From: an uncultured Bacilli bacterium
GTDB taxonomy: Bacteria > Bacillota_I > Bacilli_A > RF39 > UBA660
Reading direction: 5' to 3'
Length of the DNA: 13,917 bases
Assembly (NCBI GenBank): GCA_947593275.1
Contig: CANQDN010000018.1
Coordinates: forward strand, 1-13,917
Below, piece by piece: positions 13,851 to 13,917 of this stretch. Both the position numbers and the translations under genes were made by a program. The stretch's first letter is position 1. Each line of letters opens with the position of its first letter. A model generated the notes under the pieces. That model ran no database searches, was not told where the DNA came from, and saw only the letters and a program-made list of their open reading frames with translations.

Positions 13851-13917
13851 TTAATCGCTAAATATTTGAACTGCATAATAGCCATATTTAGAACCACTTA
13901 ATGATACTAAGGCAAAG
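13851..13917 (-). CDS. Possible C-terminus of an upstream gene (partial)
   Basis: The edge of the window holds 21 open codons (FALVSLSGSKYGYYAVQIFSD) ending in TAA at 13851-13853; the other two minus frames are closed by stops. A terminator follows about 70 bases further on. The peptide is too short to assign a family, and the call rests on the open frame and the downstream terminator. Confidence 0.35.
   Translation of the reverse strand, partial: FALVSLSGSKYGYYAVQIFSD

Noticed and set aside
1..13917. Mycoplasma-type code (TGA = Trp)
   Set aside because: Trp residues at conserved positions are TGG, the genes have family-typical lengths with TGA as stop, and dinD ends in TGA at a natural end.

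Overview
The window is very AT-rich chromosomal DNA from a low-GC Firmicutes/Bacilli-type bacterium. The strong AGGAGG-like ribosome binding sites, sigma-A promoters with TATAAT boxes and B. subtilis-like gene families support this, and the small secreted and XRE-membrane proteins are reminiscent of Erysipelotrichia/RF39-like gut lineages. That lineage is an inference; no marker gene here fixes the species. Tryptophan is written TGG, stops are mostly TAA, and the dinD homologue ends in TGA, so the standard bacterial code is used rather than the mycoplasma code. Every supported gene, including the tRNA, lies on the minus strand, so the window reads from high to low coordinates.

Layout in the direction of transcription. 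(1) 13917-11756: the last codons of a possible upstream gene, an 11-codon leader ORF whose stop overlaps a terminator hairpin, then a 642-residue ABC-F ATPase that acts on ribosomes. (2) 11727-8871: a three-gene ABC export operon (ATPase, FtsX-like permease, shorter FtsX-like permease) with an extended -10 promoter and a clear terminator. (3) 8709-7801: a DinD-family DNA-damage protein behind a promoter that carries a LexA-like palindrome. (4) 7744-6601: a small membrane-anchored Ig-like (Big_14-type) protein and a membrane-bound XRE regulator. (5) 6528-5283: a MmcQ/YjbR plus EVE protein broken in two by a one-base frameshift. (6) 5212-2557: a membrane glycerophosphodiesterase in an operon with a second XRE regulator that has one membrane span and a cysteine-containing outer domain. 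(7) 2524-551: a thioredoxin-like lipoprotein and a D-Ala-D-Ala carboxypeptidase (PBP5 type). (8) 537-33: tRNA-Leu(GAG) with its own consensus promoter and terminator, then a small unidentified protein.

Most genes serve the envelope or stress handling: peptidoglycan trimming, phosphodiester hydrolysis at the membrane, a periplasm-side thiol protein, an efflux-type ABC system, ribosome protection and a DNA-damage protein. The two XRE proteins share the start MDQERIGK, and the promoters of their transcription units share a near-identical 15-bp palindrome over the -10 box, suggesting a common or self-regulatory operator. No CRISPR array, insertion sequence, prophage module or origin was seen. I do not see a clear multi-gene new system; the best leads are the shared operator, the ABC-F leader and the split YjbR-EVE gene.
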